From assembly GCA_947591245.1 (NCBI GenBank), contig CANQCY010000001.1:1-64000 (forward strand): a stretch of 64,000 bases of DNA, in the 5' to 3' direction. The position numbers and the translations under genes are program-made. This document shows positions 53,883-62,115 of this stretch, piece by piece. This DNA is from an uncultured Lachnospiraceae bacterium. GTDB lineage: Bacteria > Bacillota > Clostridia > Lachnospirales > Lachnospiraceae. Every line of letters begins with the position of its first letter. Position 1 is the first letter of the stretch. The notes under the pieces are model-generated. The model ran no database searches. It was not told the origin of the DNA and worked only from the letters and a program-made list of their open reading frames with translations.

Positions 53883-55928
53883 ATGGAAAAGGAACAGGGC
53901 AGTTTGGCGATTGATTCGGAAAATATATTTCCGATTATTAAGAAATGGCTCTATTCAGACCATGATATTTTTATCAGGGAGCTGGTGAGCAACGGCTGCG
54001 ATGCGATTACGAAACTGAAAAAACTGGATATGATGAGCGAGGTATCACTTCCTGATGATTATAAGCAGAAAATTGAAGTGTTTGTCAACGCGGAAGAAAA
54101 GACGATCCGGTTTGTGGACAACGGGCTTGGGATGACGGCGGACGAAGTGAAGGAATACATTAATCAGATCGCCTTTTCCGGCGCTACTGATTTTTTGGAA
54201 AAATATAAGGACAAATCCAGTGAGGATCAGATCATCGGGCATTTTGGACTCGGTTTTTATTCGGCGTTTATGGTTGCGGACATGGTAGAGATTAATACGA
54301 AGTCGTATAAGGAAGATGCGCCCGCAGTTCACTGGGAATCCGAGTGCGGAACAGAATTCGAGATGGGAGACGGCAGCAGGGATGAGGTCGGAACCGAGAT
54401 TATTCTCCATCTGAATGAAGACAGCTATGAATTTTCAAATGAATACCGCGTGCGTGAAGTGCTCCAAAAATATTGTTCGTTTATGCCGGTTGAAATTTTT
54501 CTTACAAATGAGAATGCGGAGCCGCAATACGAGACGATTCCGAGCGACGAGGTCACGGAAGAGGATACTGTGATCGAAGAGATCGTGGAAGAGCCGAAAA
54601 AGGAGGACAAGGACGGAGAGGATCAAGCGGAGGAGAAGGAACCGGTCAAAAAGACGAAGATCCTGAAACGTCCGGTGTCATTGAGCGATACGGCGCCGCT
54701 CTGGACGAAACATCCGAACGAGTGCTCGGAGGAAGACTACAAAACCTTTTTCCGTAAAGTATTTCAGGATTACAAGGAGCCGTTGTTCTGGATCCACCTG
54801 AACATGGATTACCCGTTTAATCTCAAAGGGATTCTGTATTTCCCGAAGGTAAATCTGGAATATGAGAATGCCGAGGGAGTCATTAAGCTCTATAACAATC
54901 AGGTGTTTATTGCAGATAATATAAAAGAAGTGATTCCGGAGTTTTTACTGCTGTTGAAGGGTGTGATTGATTGTCCGGACCTGCCGCTTAATGTGTCGAG
55001 AAGCGCGCTTCAGAACGACGGATTTGTGACAAAGATTTCGGATTACATCACGAAAAAAGTGGCGGATAAACTGAGCGGAATGTGCAAGACCGATCGTGAA
55101 AATTATGAGAAATATTGGGACGACATCAGCCCGTTTATCAAGTACGGATGCCTGAAAGACCAGAAATTCCAGGAAAAGATGAAGGATTTCATCCTATTTA
55201 AGGATCTGGATGATAAATACATGACGATGAAAGAGTATCTGGATACGGTGGAAAAACCGGAGCCGGAAGCAGAAGTTGTGGAGTCGGGCGAGGAATCAAA
55301 AGAGGATGAACCGCAGGAGCCGCCGAAGACGACGATCTATTATGTCACCGATGTGCAGCAGCAGAGCCAGTATATCAACCTGTTCCGCGAGCAGGAGATG
55401 AATGCGTTTGTTCTGACTCACTCGATTGACCAGCCGTTTATCTCATCGCTTGAGGCGGGAGATGATAATGTCAGATTCCAGCGGATTGACGCGGAAGTGA
55501 CGGATGACTTTAAAGAAGAGGCGTCGGAGGATGAACTGAAAGAGCAGACGGACGTTCTCTCCGAACTGTTTAAGAAAGCGTTAGGGAAGGAAAATCTGGA
55601 GGTCAAGGTCGAAAAGCTGAAAAATGAAAAAATTTCTTCCATGATTACGGTTTCAGAGGAAACAAGACGAATGCAGGATATGATGAAGATGTATGCGGTA
55701 AACGGTATGGGACCGATGGGCGATTTCGGCGGCGAGACGCTTGTGCTGAACGCAAACAATACTCTGGTTCAGTATCTTGTGGCGAACAAAGAGGGCGAGA
55801 ATGCCGAGCTGTTCTGCAAACAGCTTTATGACCTTGCAATGATCAGCAATAAGCCTCTCGCGCCGGAGGCAATGACGGAATTTATTGAGAGAAGCAATGA
55901 GATCATGGAGCTGCTTTCCGGTAAATAA
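53883..55928 (+). CDS. htpG: Hsp90-family chaperone HtpG
   Basis: The N-terminal GHKL ATPase has IRELVSNGCDAITKL, VDNGLGMTADEV and GHFGLGFYSAFMV. The middle domain carries the catalytic-loop segment PLNVSRSALQND, and a C-terminal dimerisation domain follows. At 681 residues it is longer than E. coli HtpG. The extra length is largely an acidic/lysine linker between the N and middle domains (about residues 222-256) and a second acidic insert (about 457-482). Such a charged N-M linker is usual in eukaryotic Hsp90 and absent from classical HtpG. The gene is monocistronic behind a CIRCE-like site, so heat-shock control by HrcA is likely. Confidence 0.93.
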   Translation: MEKEQGSLAIDSENIFPIIKKWLYSDHDIFIRELVSNGCDAITKLKKLDMMSEVSLPDDYKQKIEVFVNAEEKTIRFVDNGLGMTADEVKEYINQIAFSGATDFLEKYKDKSSEDQIIGHFGLGFYSAFMVADMVEINTKSYKEDAPAVHWESECGTEFEMGDGSRDEVGTEIILHLNEDSYEFSNEYRVREVLQKYCSFMPVEIFLTNENAEPQYETIPSDEVTEEDTVIEEIVEEPKKEDKDGEDQAEEKEPVKKTKILKRPVSLSDTAPLWTKHPNECSEEDYKTFFRKVFQDYKEPLFWIHLNMDYPFNLKGILYFPKVNLEYENAEGVIKLYNNQVFIADNIKEVIPEFLLLLKGVIDCPDLPLNVSRSALQNDGFVTKISDYITKKVADKLSGMCKTDRENYEKYWDDISPFIKYGCLKDQKFQEKMKDFILFKDLDDKYMTMKEYLDTVEKPEPEAEVVESGEESKEDEPQEPPKTTIYYVTDVQQQSQYINLFREQEMNAFVLTHSIDQPFISSLEAGDDNVRFQRIDAEVTDDFKEEASEDELKEQTDVLSELFKKALGKENLEVKVEKLKNEKISSMITVSEETRRMQDMMKMYAVNGMGPMGDFGGETLVLNANNTLVQYLVANKEGENAELFCKQLYDLAMISNKPLAPEAMTEFIERSNEIMELLSGK

Positions 55929-55964
55929 CCGCGGCTTACAATTTATATGAGACGCAGCGCGGCT

Positions 55965-55993
55965 GCCCTGCCGGTAAAACCGTCCGGCAGGGC
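55965..55993 (+). terminator. probable htpG terminator hairpin
   Basis: GCCCTGCCGG (55965-55974) and CCGGCAGGGC (55984-55993) form a perfect 10-bp stem with a nine-base loop. There is no T-run directly after it, so it may only stabilise the transcript's end. Confidence 0.5.
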
Positions 55994-56080
55994 GGGCGAT
56001 TCAAAAGCCGTTAAAATGCTCCTTGTCGGCATGTCTGTCATTAAAAAAACAATCGCTTTTTAAAAATTCTAAAAAAAGAC

Positions 56081-56109
56081 TTTACAAATGAAAGAAAGTC
56101 GGGTATAAT
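56081..56109 (+). promoter_or_regulatory. tRNA promoter
   Basis: TTTACA at 56081-56086 and TATAAT at 56104-56109 with 17 bases between lie 19 bp before the tRNA. Confidence 0.8.
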
Positions 56110-56128
56110 ATTCGAGGTTGATGAGTTT

Positions 56129-56201
56129 GCTTCGATAGCTCAGTTGGTAGAGCACTTCACTCGTAATGAAGGGGTCGAGGGTTCAAGTCCCTTTCGAAGC
56201 T
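56129..56201 (+). tRNA. tRNA-Thr (anticodon CGU)
   Basis: The acceptor stem GCTTCGA pairs with TCGAAGC, the D arm is AGCTCAGTTGGTAGAGC, and the anticodon stem CTTCA/TGAAG encloses CTCGTAA with anticodon CGT, reading codon ACG. The T arm contains GGTTCAAGTCC. The discriminator is T, and no CCA is encoded. Confidence 0.92.
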
Positions 56202-56218
56202 TAATGGAGGCAACGCGT

Positions 56219-56256
56219 AAAACACTGCGGATTCGTATCTTCTGCAGTGTTTTTTG
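56219..56256 (+). terminator. intrinsic terminator after tRNA-Thr
   Basis: AAAACACTGC (56219-56228) pairs with GCAGTGTTTT (56244-56253) around a 15-base loop, and further Ts follow. Confidence 0.8.
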
Positions 56257-56329
56257 TTTCTGTTTCGGGATCATTTTAATGATTTGGCTCAAGGCTGTTT
56301 TATACTGTAGGCTTTTTTGCACGGATTTC

Positions 56330-56358
56330 TTGACAAACTATATAAGATACTGTAAAAT
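56330..56358 (+). promoter_or_regulatory. promoter of the fatty-acid gene cluster
   Basis: TTGACA at 56330-56335 and TAAAAT at 56353-56358 have a 17-base spacer. A leader of about 150 bases separates it from acpP and contains the perfect palindrome GTTCGCGCGAAC at 56435-56446. Confidence 0.75.
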
Positions 56359-56367
56359 ACTGAATAA

Positions 56368-56381
56368 CTCAAGTAGTTGAG
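56368..56381. promoter_or_regulatory. operator-like palindrome near the fab transcription start
   Basis: CTCAA-GTAG-TTGAG begins ten bases after the -10 box, over the expected start of transcription. The place and symmetry suit a MarR-type repressor such as FabT, but the sequence does not exactly match boxes I know. Confidence 0.45.
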
Positions 56382-56514
56382 AATATTTGTAAAAAATATC
56401 CGATTCGCGGTTTTGTCCTACATAATGGGGCTGGGTTCGCGCGAACAGCGTGTACGCGGCTTTGGGTGTATACCTTGAATAACCGCTGGCCGGAAGAAAA
56501 AAGGAGAAATAATC

Positions 56515-56745
56515 ATGTTGGAAAAAATGCAGGAACTTATCGCAGATCAGTTGAGTGTGGATGCGGACAGCATCACGGAGGCTTCTTCATTCAAGGACGA
56601 TCTGGGGGCGGACTCGTTAGACCTTTATGAGCTGATTATGGCTCTGGAAGAAGAGTATGATGTAGAGATCCCTACAGATGATTTGGAAAGTATTAATACT
56701 GTAGGCGATGTAATTAATTTCTTGAAGGAAAAAGGCGTAGAATAA
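56515..56745 (+). CDS. acpP: acyl carrier protein
   Basis: The 76-residue acidic protein carries the growing acyl chain in type II fatty-acid synthesis on phosphopantetheine attached to the serine of [17 protein letters not shown] precedes ATG 56515. It heads a cluster with fabD, fabG, fabF and fabZ, behind an inducible-looking promoter. Confidence 0.96.
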   Translation: MLEKMQELIADQLSVDADSITEASSFKDDLGADSLDLYELIMALEEEYDVEIPTDDLESINTVGDVINFLKEKGVE

Positions 56746-56850
56746 TTGCATCATATTGTAATTTACTAAATTTGTAAAAAAGTGTGGCTGCTGACCGCTG
56801 TCGGCAGCCATCCTTTCAATTTGATTTTGAAGGGCTTAAGGAGGAAAAGC

Positions 56851-57786
56851 ATGGGCAGAATCGCATTTGTATTTCCGGGTCAGGGAGCGCAAAAAGTCGG
56901 CATGGGAAAAGAATTTTATGATAGTTCTCCGATTTCAAAAGAGATATTTGACAAAGCCAGCGATGCGGTAGGGCTTGATCTGAAGGCGCTGTGTTTTGAG
57001 GAAAATGACAATATAAACATAACGGAGTATACGCAGGTGGCGCTTCTTACAACGAGCGTCGCGATCATGGAAGAGCTGCGGGACAGGGGGATTCATCCTG
57101 ATGTGGCCGGCGGGCTTAGCCTCGGTGAATACTGTGCCTTGGTGGCAGCGAATTCTATGAGCTACATAGATGCGGCGAAAGCCGTGAGAAAGCGTGGGAT
57201 TTTTATGCAGGAGGAGGTGCCTGCGGGCGTTGGCGGCATGGCGGCGGTCATGGGGCTGGACGCAGGACGGATTGAGGCGGCAATCGCAGACGTGGCGGAG
57301 GTTCAGGTGGCAAATTATAATTGCCCGGGGCAGATCGTAATATCGGGAAAGAAAGAAGCCGTCGAAGAAGGCGCCGCTAAGTGTAAAGAAGCGGGCGCCA
57401 AGAGGACGGTCATGCTGAATGTGAGCGGACCGTTCCACTCGGATTTGCTGAAAGGAGCCGGAACCAAGCTCGAACAGGTGCTGAATGAAATCGATTTTAA
57501 GAAGCCGGAGATTCCTTATGCGGCGAATGTAACTGCCGGTTACGTGACGGAGGCAGAGGATATCAAACCGCTTCTTGTAAGGCAGGTATCAACTTCTGTC
57601 CGCTGGCAGCAGTCGGTTGAGATGATGGCGGCGGACGGCGTGGATACGTTTGTTGAATTGGGACCGGGACGCACGCTTGCCGGATTTAATAAGAAGATAG
57701 GAAAAGCGATCGGCAGGGAATTGACGACGTACAGCGTGGGAACGCTGGAGGAAATGGATGCCGTCGTTAAAACGTTAGGGAAATAA
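56851..57786 (+). CDS. fabD: malonyl-CoA:ACP transacylase
   Basis: Transfers malonyl groups from CoA to ACP. FVFPGQGAQKVGMG lies at the N-terminus and the catalytic serine in GGLSLGEYCAL; the active-site histidine is in VSGPFHSDLL. ATG 56851 has AAGGAGG upstream, so the longer in-frame extension from 56782 is excluded. The 311-residue length is normal. Confidence 0.95.
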   Translation: MGRIAFVFPGQGAQKVGMGKEFYDSSPISKEIFDKASDAVGLDLKALCFEENDNINITEYTQVALLTTSVAIMEELRDRGIHPDVAGGLSLGEYCALVAANSMSYIDAAKAVRKRGIFMQEEVPAGVGGMAAVMGLDAGRIEAAIADVAEVQVANYNCPGQIVISGKKEAVEEGAAKCKEAGAKRTVMLNVSGPFHSDLLKGAGTKLEQVLNEIDFKKPEIPYAANVTAGYVTEAEDIKPLLVRQVSTSVRWQQSVEMMAADGVDTFVELGPGRTLAGFNKKIGKAIGRELTTYSVGTLEEMDAVVKTLGK

Positions 57787-57808
57787 AGAAGGAAAGGTTA
57801 GGTTTTTT

Positions 57809-58552
57809 ATGTTATTGGAAGAGAAAATTGCAGTCGTGACAGGCGCCGCAAGAGGCATCGGAAGGGGTATTGCGCTCGCACTCGCGCGGGAAGGGGCGAT
57901 GGTCGTCGTAAATTATAACGGCTCCGCAGACCGGGCGGCCGAAGCGGTCGGCGAGATTGAGGCAAATGGCGGAAAAGCAGTGGCAATACAGTGCGATATC
58001 AGCGATTTTGAGGCGGCAAAGGATTTTTATACGGCGGTTGTGAAAGAATACGGAAAAATTGATATTCTGGTTAATAATGCTGGAATTACGAAAGATAACC
58101 TCGTGATGAGGATGTCGGAGGAAGAGTTCCAGAGCGTTATCCAGACTAATCTTGCAGGTACGTTTCACGGCGTCCGGTTTGTGAGCCGTTTTATGATGAA
58201 ACAGCGGTACGGACGCATTATCAACATTGCTTCGGTATCCGGCGTGATCGGAAATATGGGACAGGCAAATTATTCAGCATCCAAAGCGGGCGTGATCGGC
58301 CTGACAAAGGCGGCGGCGAAGGAGCTTGCATCCAGAAACATAACGGTAAATGCCGTTGCGCCGGGCTTTGTTGAGACGGAAATGACGGATGTGCTGTCTG
58401 ATTCGGTGAAAGAGGCGGCGGTTGCTTCAATTCCCCTCGGAAGATTTGGCAAGGTAGAGGATATCGCAGAGGCAGTAGTCTTTCTGGCGTCGGACCGTGC
58501 GAAATATATAACAGGGCAGGTACTGTGTGTTGACGGCGGTATTGCTATGTAG
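57809..58552 (+). CDS. fabG: 3-oxoacyl-ACP reductase
   Basis: NADPH-dependent SDR of 247 residues. TGAARGIGRGIA binds the cofactor, NNAGIT is conserved, and the catalytic Ser-Tyr-Lys are in NIASVSGVIG and ANYSASKAG. It reduces beta-ketoacyl-ACP in chain elongation. The gene lies 22 nt after fabD. Confidence 0.95.
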   Translation: MLLEEKIAVVTGAARGIGRGIALALAREGAMVVVNYNGSADRAAEAVGEIEANGGKAVAIQCDISDFEAAKDFYTAVVKEYGKIDILVNNAGITKDNLVMRMSEEEFQSVIQTNLAGTFHGVRFVSRFMMKQRYGRIINIASVSGVIGNMGQANYSASKAGVIGLTKAAAKELASRNITVNAVAPGFVETEMTDVLSDSVKEAAVASIPLGRFGKVEDIAEAVVFLASDRAKYITGQVLCVDGGIAM

Positions 58553-58597
58553 ATTTTGGCCCTGGCATTATAGATGTTATATTAGGAGGATATTTTG

Positions 58598-59836
58598 ATG
58601 AGCAGACGAGTAGTCATAACCGGTATGGGGGCGATCACTCCAATCGGAAATACGGTAGATGAATTCTGGAGTAATGCAAAAAAAGGAGAGGTCGGCATAG
58701 GGCCGATTACGCAAATCGATACGACAGAGTATAAGGCGAAGCTTGCCGCCGAGGTAAAGGATTTTGACCCAAAGGAATATATGGACCCGAAATCGGTAAG
58801 GCGTATGGAGCGGTTTGCACAGTTTGCGGTAGCTGCGGCGAAGCAGGCGCTGGAAGACAGCGGCATCAATATGGAAGAAGAGGATCCGTTTATGGTGGGA
58901 ACCTGTGTGGGATGCGGAATCGGAAGCCTGCAGTGTATGCAGAGAGAGTATAAGAAGCTTCTGGATAAAGGCCCAAACCGTGTGGGGCCGTTGATGATCC
59001 CGTCGCTTATATCGAATATGGCTGCGGGAAATATTGCAATACAGCTTGGATTAAAAGGGAAAAATATCAATATCGTGACGGCATGCGCAACGGGAAACCA
59101 TAATATCGGCGAGGGCTACCGTTCTGTGCAGTACGGCGAAGCGGACGTTATGGTTGCCGGAGGAGCGGAGGCTGCGATTACCGAACTCGGCGTGGCTGGG
59201 TTTACCAATATGACGGCATTATCATTGTCAACAGACCCGAAAAAAGCATCCATTCCGTTTGATATAAATCGAAGCGGATTTGTCATGGGCGAAGGCGCCG
59301 GAATCATTGTTCTTGAGGAATTGGAACACGCCAAAAAGCGCGGGGCAAAAATATACGCTGAAGTGATCGGCTACGGAGCGACAAATGATGCGTACCATAT
59401 TACGTCTCCGCTTGAAGATGGGAGCGGGGCAGCGAAGGCGATGGAATTTGCGATCCGGGATGCGGGCATCCGTCCGGAAGAGATTGATTATATCAACGCT
59501 CATGGAACGAGCACGCATTTCAACGATTTATTTGAGACGAGGGCCATTAAGCTTGCGATGGGAGACGCCGCATACCAATGTAAAATCAGCTCCACAAAAT
59601 CATTGGTAGGCCACCTGCTCGGCGCTGCCGGAGGCGTGGAAACGATTACATGCGTGAAGTCGATTGACGATCATTTTGTACACGTCAATGCCGGACTGAC
59701 AGATCAGGATCCGGAATGCGATCTGGATTGTGTCAAAGGCGAGGGAATCGAGATGGATGTCAATATTGCCCTTTCCAATTCTCTGGGATTCGGCGGCCAC
59801 AATGCGACTTTGATTTTTAGGGCATATAATGAATAA
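58598..59836 (+). CDS. fabF: beta-ketoacyl-ACP synthase II
   Basis: Condensing enzyme with the catalytic triad Cys-His-His visible in VTACATGNHNIG, NAHGTSTHFND and KSLVGHLLGAAGG. ATG 58598 follows AGGAGGA by seven bases; the in-frame TTG 58595 is discounted. It elongates acyl-ACP with malonyl-ACP. No fabH (initiation synthase) is next to it, so chain initiation must be encoded elsewhere. Confidence 0.95.
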   Translation: MSRRVVITGMGAITPIGNTVDEFWSNAKKGEVGIGPITQIDTTEYKAKLAAEVKDFDPKEYMDPKSVRRMERFAQFAVAAAKQALEDSGINMEEEDPFMVGTCVGCGIGSLQCMQREYKKLLDKGPNRVGPLMIPSLISNMAAGNIAIQLGLKGKNINIVTACATGNHNIGEGYRSVQYGEADVMVAGGAEAAITELGVAGFTNMTALSLSTDPKKASIPFDINRSGFVMGEGAGIIVLEELEHAKKRGAKIYAEVIGYGATNDAYHITSPLEDGSGAAKAMEFAIRDAGIRPEEIDYINAHGTSTHFNDLFETRAIKLAMGDAAYQCKISSTKSLVGHLLGAAGGVETITCVKSIDDHFVHVNAGLTDQDPECDLDCVKGEGIEMDVNIALSNSLGFGGHNATLIFRAYNE

Positions 59837-59851
59837 ACCGGAGGAGAACAT

Positions 59852-60277
59852 ATGTTGTTAGATGTTAATGCGATAAAGGAAATTATTCCGCACCGATATC
59901 CGTTTTTGCTTGTGGACTGTATAGAAGAAATGGAGCCGGGGGTGAAAGCGGTCGGTTATAAGAATGTTACGGTAAACGAACCGTTTTTCCAGGGACATTT
60001 TCCGGAAAAGCCCGTAATGCCGGGGGTTCTCATTGTGGAGGCTCTTGCGCAGGTGGGCGCGGTCGCGGTATTGAGCATGGAAGAAAATAAAGGCAAGATT
60101 GCGCTTTTTGGCGGTATCGATAAGGCGAAGTTCCGCAGGCAGGTAGCGCCGGGCGACAGATTGAAGCTGGAGACGGAAATCATCAAGTGCAAAGGCCCAA
60201 TGGGACTTGGAAAAGCTGTTGCTACGGTAGATGGAAATGTGGCGTGTACGGCGGAGATCAAGTTTATGATTGGATGA
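59852..60277 (+). CDS. fabZ: 3-hydroxyacyl-ACP dehydratase
   Basis: The 141-residue hot-dog-fold enzyme has [12 protein letters not shown] with the catalytic histidine and [14 protein letters not shown] with the catalytic glutamate. It dehydrates beta-hydroxyacyl-ACP to the trans-2-enoyl form. It is the last fab gene visible; an enoyl reductase and the acetyl-CoA carboxylase genes, often in this cluster in relatives, are absent here. Confidence 0.95.
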   Translation: MLLDVNAIKEIIPHRYPFLLVDCIEEMEPGVKAVGYKNVTVNEPFFQGHFPEKPVMPGVLIVEALAQVGAVAVLSMEENKGKIALFGGIDKAKFRRQVAPGDRLKLETEIIKCKGPMGLGKAVATVDGNVACTAEIKFMIG

Positions 60278-60300
60278 GTATTTTTGAAAGGACAACGATT

Positions 60301-61689
60301 ATGGAAAAGACAATGGACAAAATAATAGCGCTTGCGAAAGGGCGCGGATTTATCTATCCGGGTTCGGAAATCTACGGCGGGCTTGCAAATACATGGGACT
60401 ACGGAAATCTCGGCGTGGAGCTGAAAAATAATGTGAAAAAGGCATGGTGGCAGAAGTTTATTCAGGAAAATAAATACAATGTCGGCGTGGATTGTGCGAT
60501 TTTGATGAATCCGCAGACATGGGTGGCGTCCGGTCATCTCGGCGGATTTTCCGATCCGCTGATGGACTGCAGGGAGTGCCATGAGCGTTTTCGCGCCGAC
60601 CAGCTGATTGAAAACTTTGCGGAGGAAAAAGGCATTGCGCTGGACGGTTCTGTGGATGGATGGGACAATGCGAAGATGGAGCGGTTTATTCAGGAAAAAG
60701 AGGTTCCGTGTCCGACGTGCGGAAAGCGCAACTTTACCGGAATCCGTCAATTCAACCTGATGTTTAAGACGTTCCAGGGCGTCACTGAGGATGCGAAAAA
60801 TACGGTGTATCTCCGCCCGGAGACAGCGCAGGGTATTTTTGTGAATTTCAAAAATGTTCAGCGGACTTCCCGTAAAAAGGTGCCGTTTGGCATCGGACAG
60901 ATCGGAAAATCGTTCAGAAATGAGATTACGCCCGGCAATTTTACATTCCGTACCCGTGAATTCGAGCAGATGGAATTGGAATTTTTCTGTGTGCCGGACA
61001 CGGATCTTGAGTGGTTTGCGTATTGGAAAGAATTTTGCATCAACTGGCTCCAGTCATTGGGAATAAAAGAGGATGAGATGCGCGTGCGCGACCACGACAA
61101 GGAAGAGCTTTCCTTCTACAGCAAGGCGACGAGCGATATTGAGTTCTTGTTCCCATTCGGATGGGGCGAGCTGTGGGGAATCGCCGACCGCACCGATTAT
61201 GACCTGACGCGGCATCAGGATACGTCGGGCGAGGATATGAGTTATTTTGATGATGAGAAAAAGGAAAAGTATATACCTTATGTGATTGAGCCTTCCCTCG
61301 GCGCTGACCGCGTGACGCTGGCGTTTCTTTGCAGCGCATACGATGAGGAAGAGCTGGATGGCGGCGACATGCGTACCGTCCTGCATTTTCATCCTGCGCT
61401 GGCGCCGGTTAAGATCGGAGTTCTCCCGCTTTCTAAAAAATTAAATGAGGGCGCAGAGAAAGTGTATGAGGAGCTCAGCAGCCTCTATAACTGTGAGTAC
61501 GACGACCGCGGAAACATCGGCAAACGCTACCGCCGCCAGGACGAGATCGGTACGCCGTTCTGCGTCACATATGATTTTGATTCGGAAGAGGACGGCATGG
61601 TGACAGTCCGCGACCGTGATACGATGGGGCAGGAGAGGGTGAAAATTGCGGAATTAAAGGATTATTTTGCAGAAAAATATAAGTTTTAA
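60301..61689 (+). CDS. glyS: glycyl-tRNA synthetase, dimeric class II type
   Basis: The 462-residue product has a class II catalytic core: [20 protein letters not shown] near the start, motif 2 around [25 protein letters not shown], motif 3 in [14 protein letters not shown], and an anticodon-binding C-terminal domain. ATG 60301 (AAAGGA upstream) gives the normal start. It begins 23 nt after fabZ. The single-chain form is typical of Firmicutes and archaea rather than the alpha2beta2 type. No T-box leader is seen. Confidence 0.95.
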   Translation: MEKTMDKIIALAKGRGFIYPGSEIYGGLANTWDYGNLGVELKNNVKKAWWQKFIQENKYNVGVDCAILMNPQTWVASGHLGGFSDPLMDCRECHERFRADQLIENFAEEKGIALDGSVDGWDNAKMERFIQEKEVPCPTCGKRNFTGIRQFNLMFKTFQGVTEDAKNTVYLRPETAQGIFVNFKNVQRTSRKKVPFGIGQIGKSFRNEITPGNFTFRTREFEQMELEFFCVPDTDLEWFAYWKEFCINWLQSLGIKEDEMRVRDHDKEELSFYSKATSDIEFLFPFGWGELWGIADRTDYDLTRHQDTSGEDMSYFDDEKKEKYIPYVIEPSLGADRVTLAFLCSAYDEEELDGGDMRTVLHFHPALAPVKIGVLPLSKKLNEGAEKVYEELSSLYNCEYDDRGNIGKRYRRQDEIGTPFCVTYDFDSEEDGMVTVRDRDTMGQERVKIAELKDYFAEKYKF

Positions 61690-61716
61690 CGGAGATAAAT
61701 AATTCTGAAAAAGCGC

Positions 61717-61745
61717 TTGCAATTAGCAGCCCGATGTGATAGTAT
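61717..61745 (+). promoter_or_regulatory. promoter of the ABC exporter leader
   Basis: TTGCAA at 61717-61722 and TAGTAT at 61740-61745 with a 17-base spacer lie about 370 bp before the transporter start. Confidence 0.65.
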
Positions 61746-61788
61746 TATTAGGCAATAAAAAATAATGATCAGAAGGGAGGCGGACAAT

Positions 61789-61884
61789 ATGATAACGACA
61801 AGAATTACAGTCATCAAACATTTTTATCAGACGCAGATGTTTATTGGGAATCGTGTTGTCCGCCCCTTTGTTTACCCCTTTTAA
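61789..61884 (+). CDS. 31-residue leader peptide
   Basis: ATG 61789 follows GGGAGG by eight bases, one of the best ribosome sites in the window, yet encodes only MITTRITVIKHFYQTQM... ending VVRPFVYPF. It is followed by an intrinsic terminator and then the ABC exporter. The layout resembles leader peptides of ribosome-mediated attenuators such as that of B. subtilis bmrCD. The peptide itself probably has no function other than sensing translation. Confidence 0.6.
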   Translation: MITTRITVIKHFYQTQMFIGNRVVRPFVYPF

Positions 61885-61937
61885 AAGCATGTATGTTTTT
61901 AAAGGCTCTAAATCGATCAGGATAAGTGGCAATGACA

Positions 61938-61978
61938 GCAGGATTTCTGTAACAGATGCAGAAACCTGCCGTTTTTTT
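61938..61978 (+). terminator. attenuator terminator in the exporter leader
   Basis: GCAGG and TTTCTG (61938-61949, one bulged A) pair with CAGAAA and CCTGC (61959-61969) around a nine-base loop, and seven Ts follow at 61972-61978. It lies 54 bases after the leader peptide's stop and 138 before the exporter gene. Confidence 0.8.
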
Positions 61979-62115
61979 AGGAAAGCCGCGCTTATCTCCC
62001 ATATACCATTATTTTTGACGGACTTTGGGAAATATGCCCGGATGCGGCATGCGCGGGCAAGCAAATATATAAGAAATAGTAATGACGATAGATGGAGGGG
62101 AAAAGGAGGGTATCA

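Noticed and set aside
60200-60300. T-box leader before glyS
   Set aside because: The fabZ coding sequence runs to 23 nt before glyS, leaving no room for one, and no specifier or antiterminator sequences were seen.
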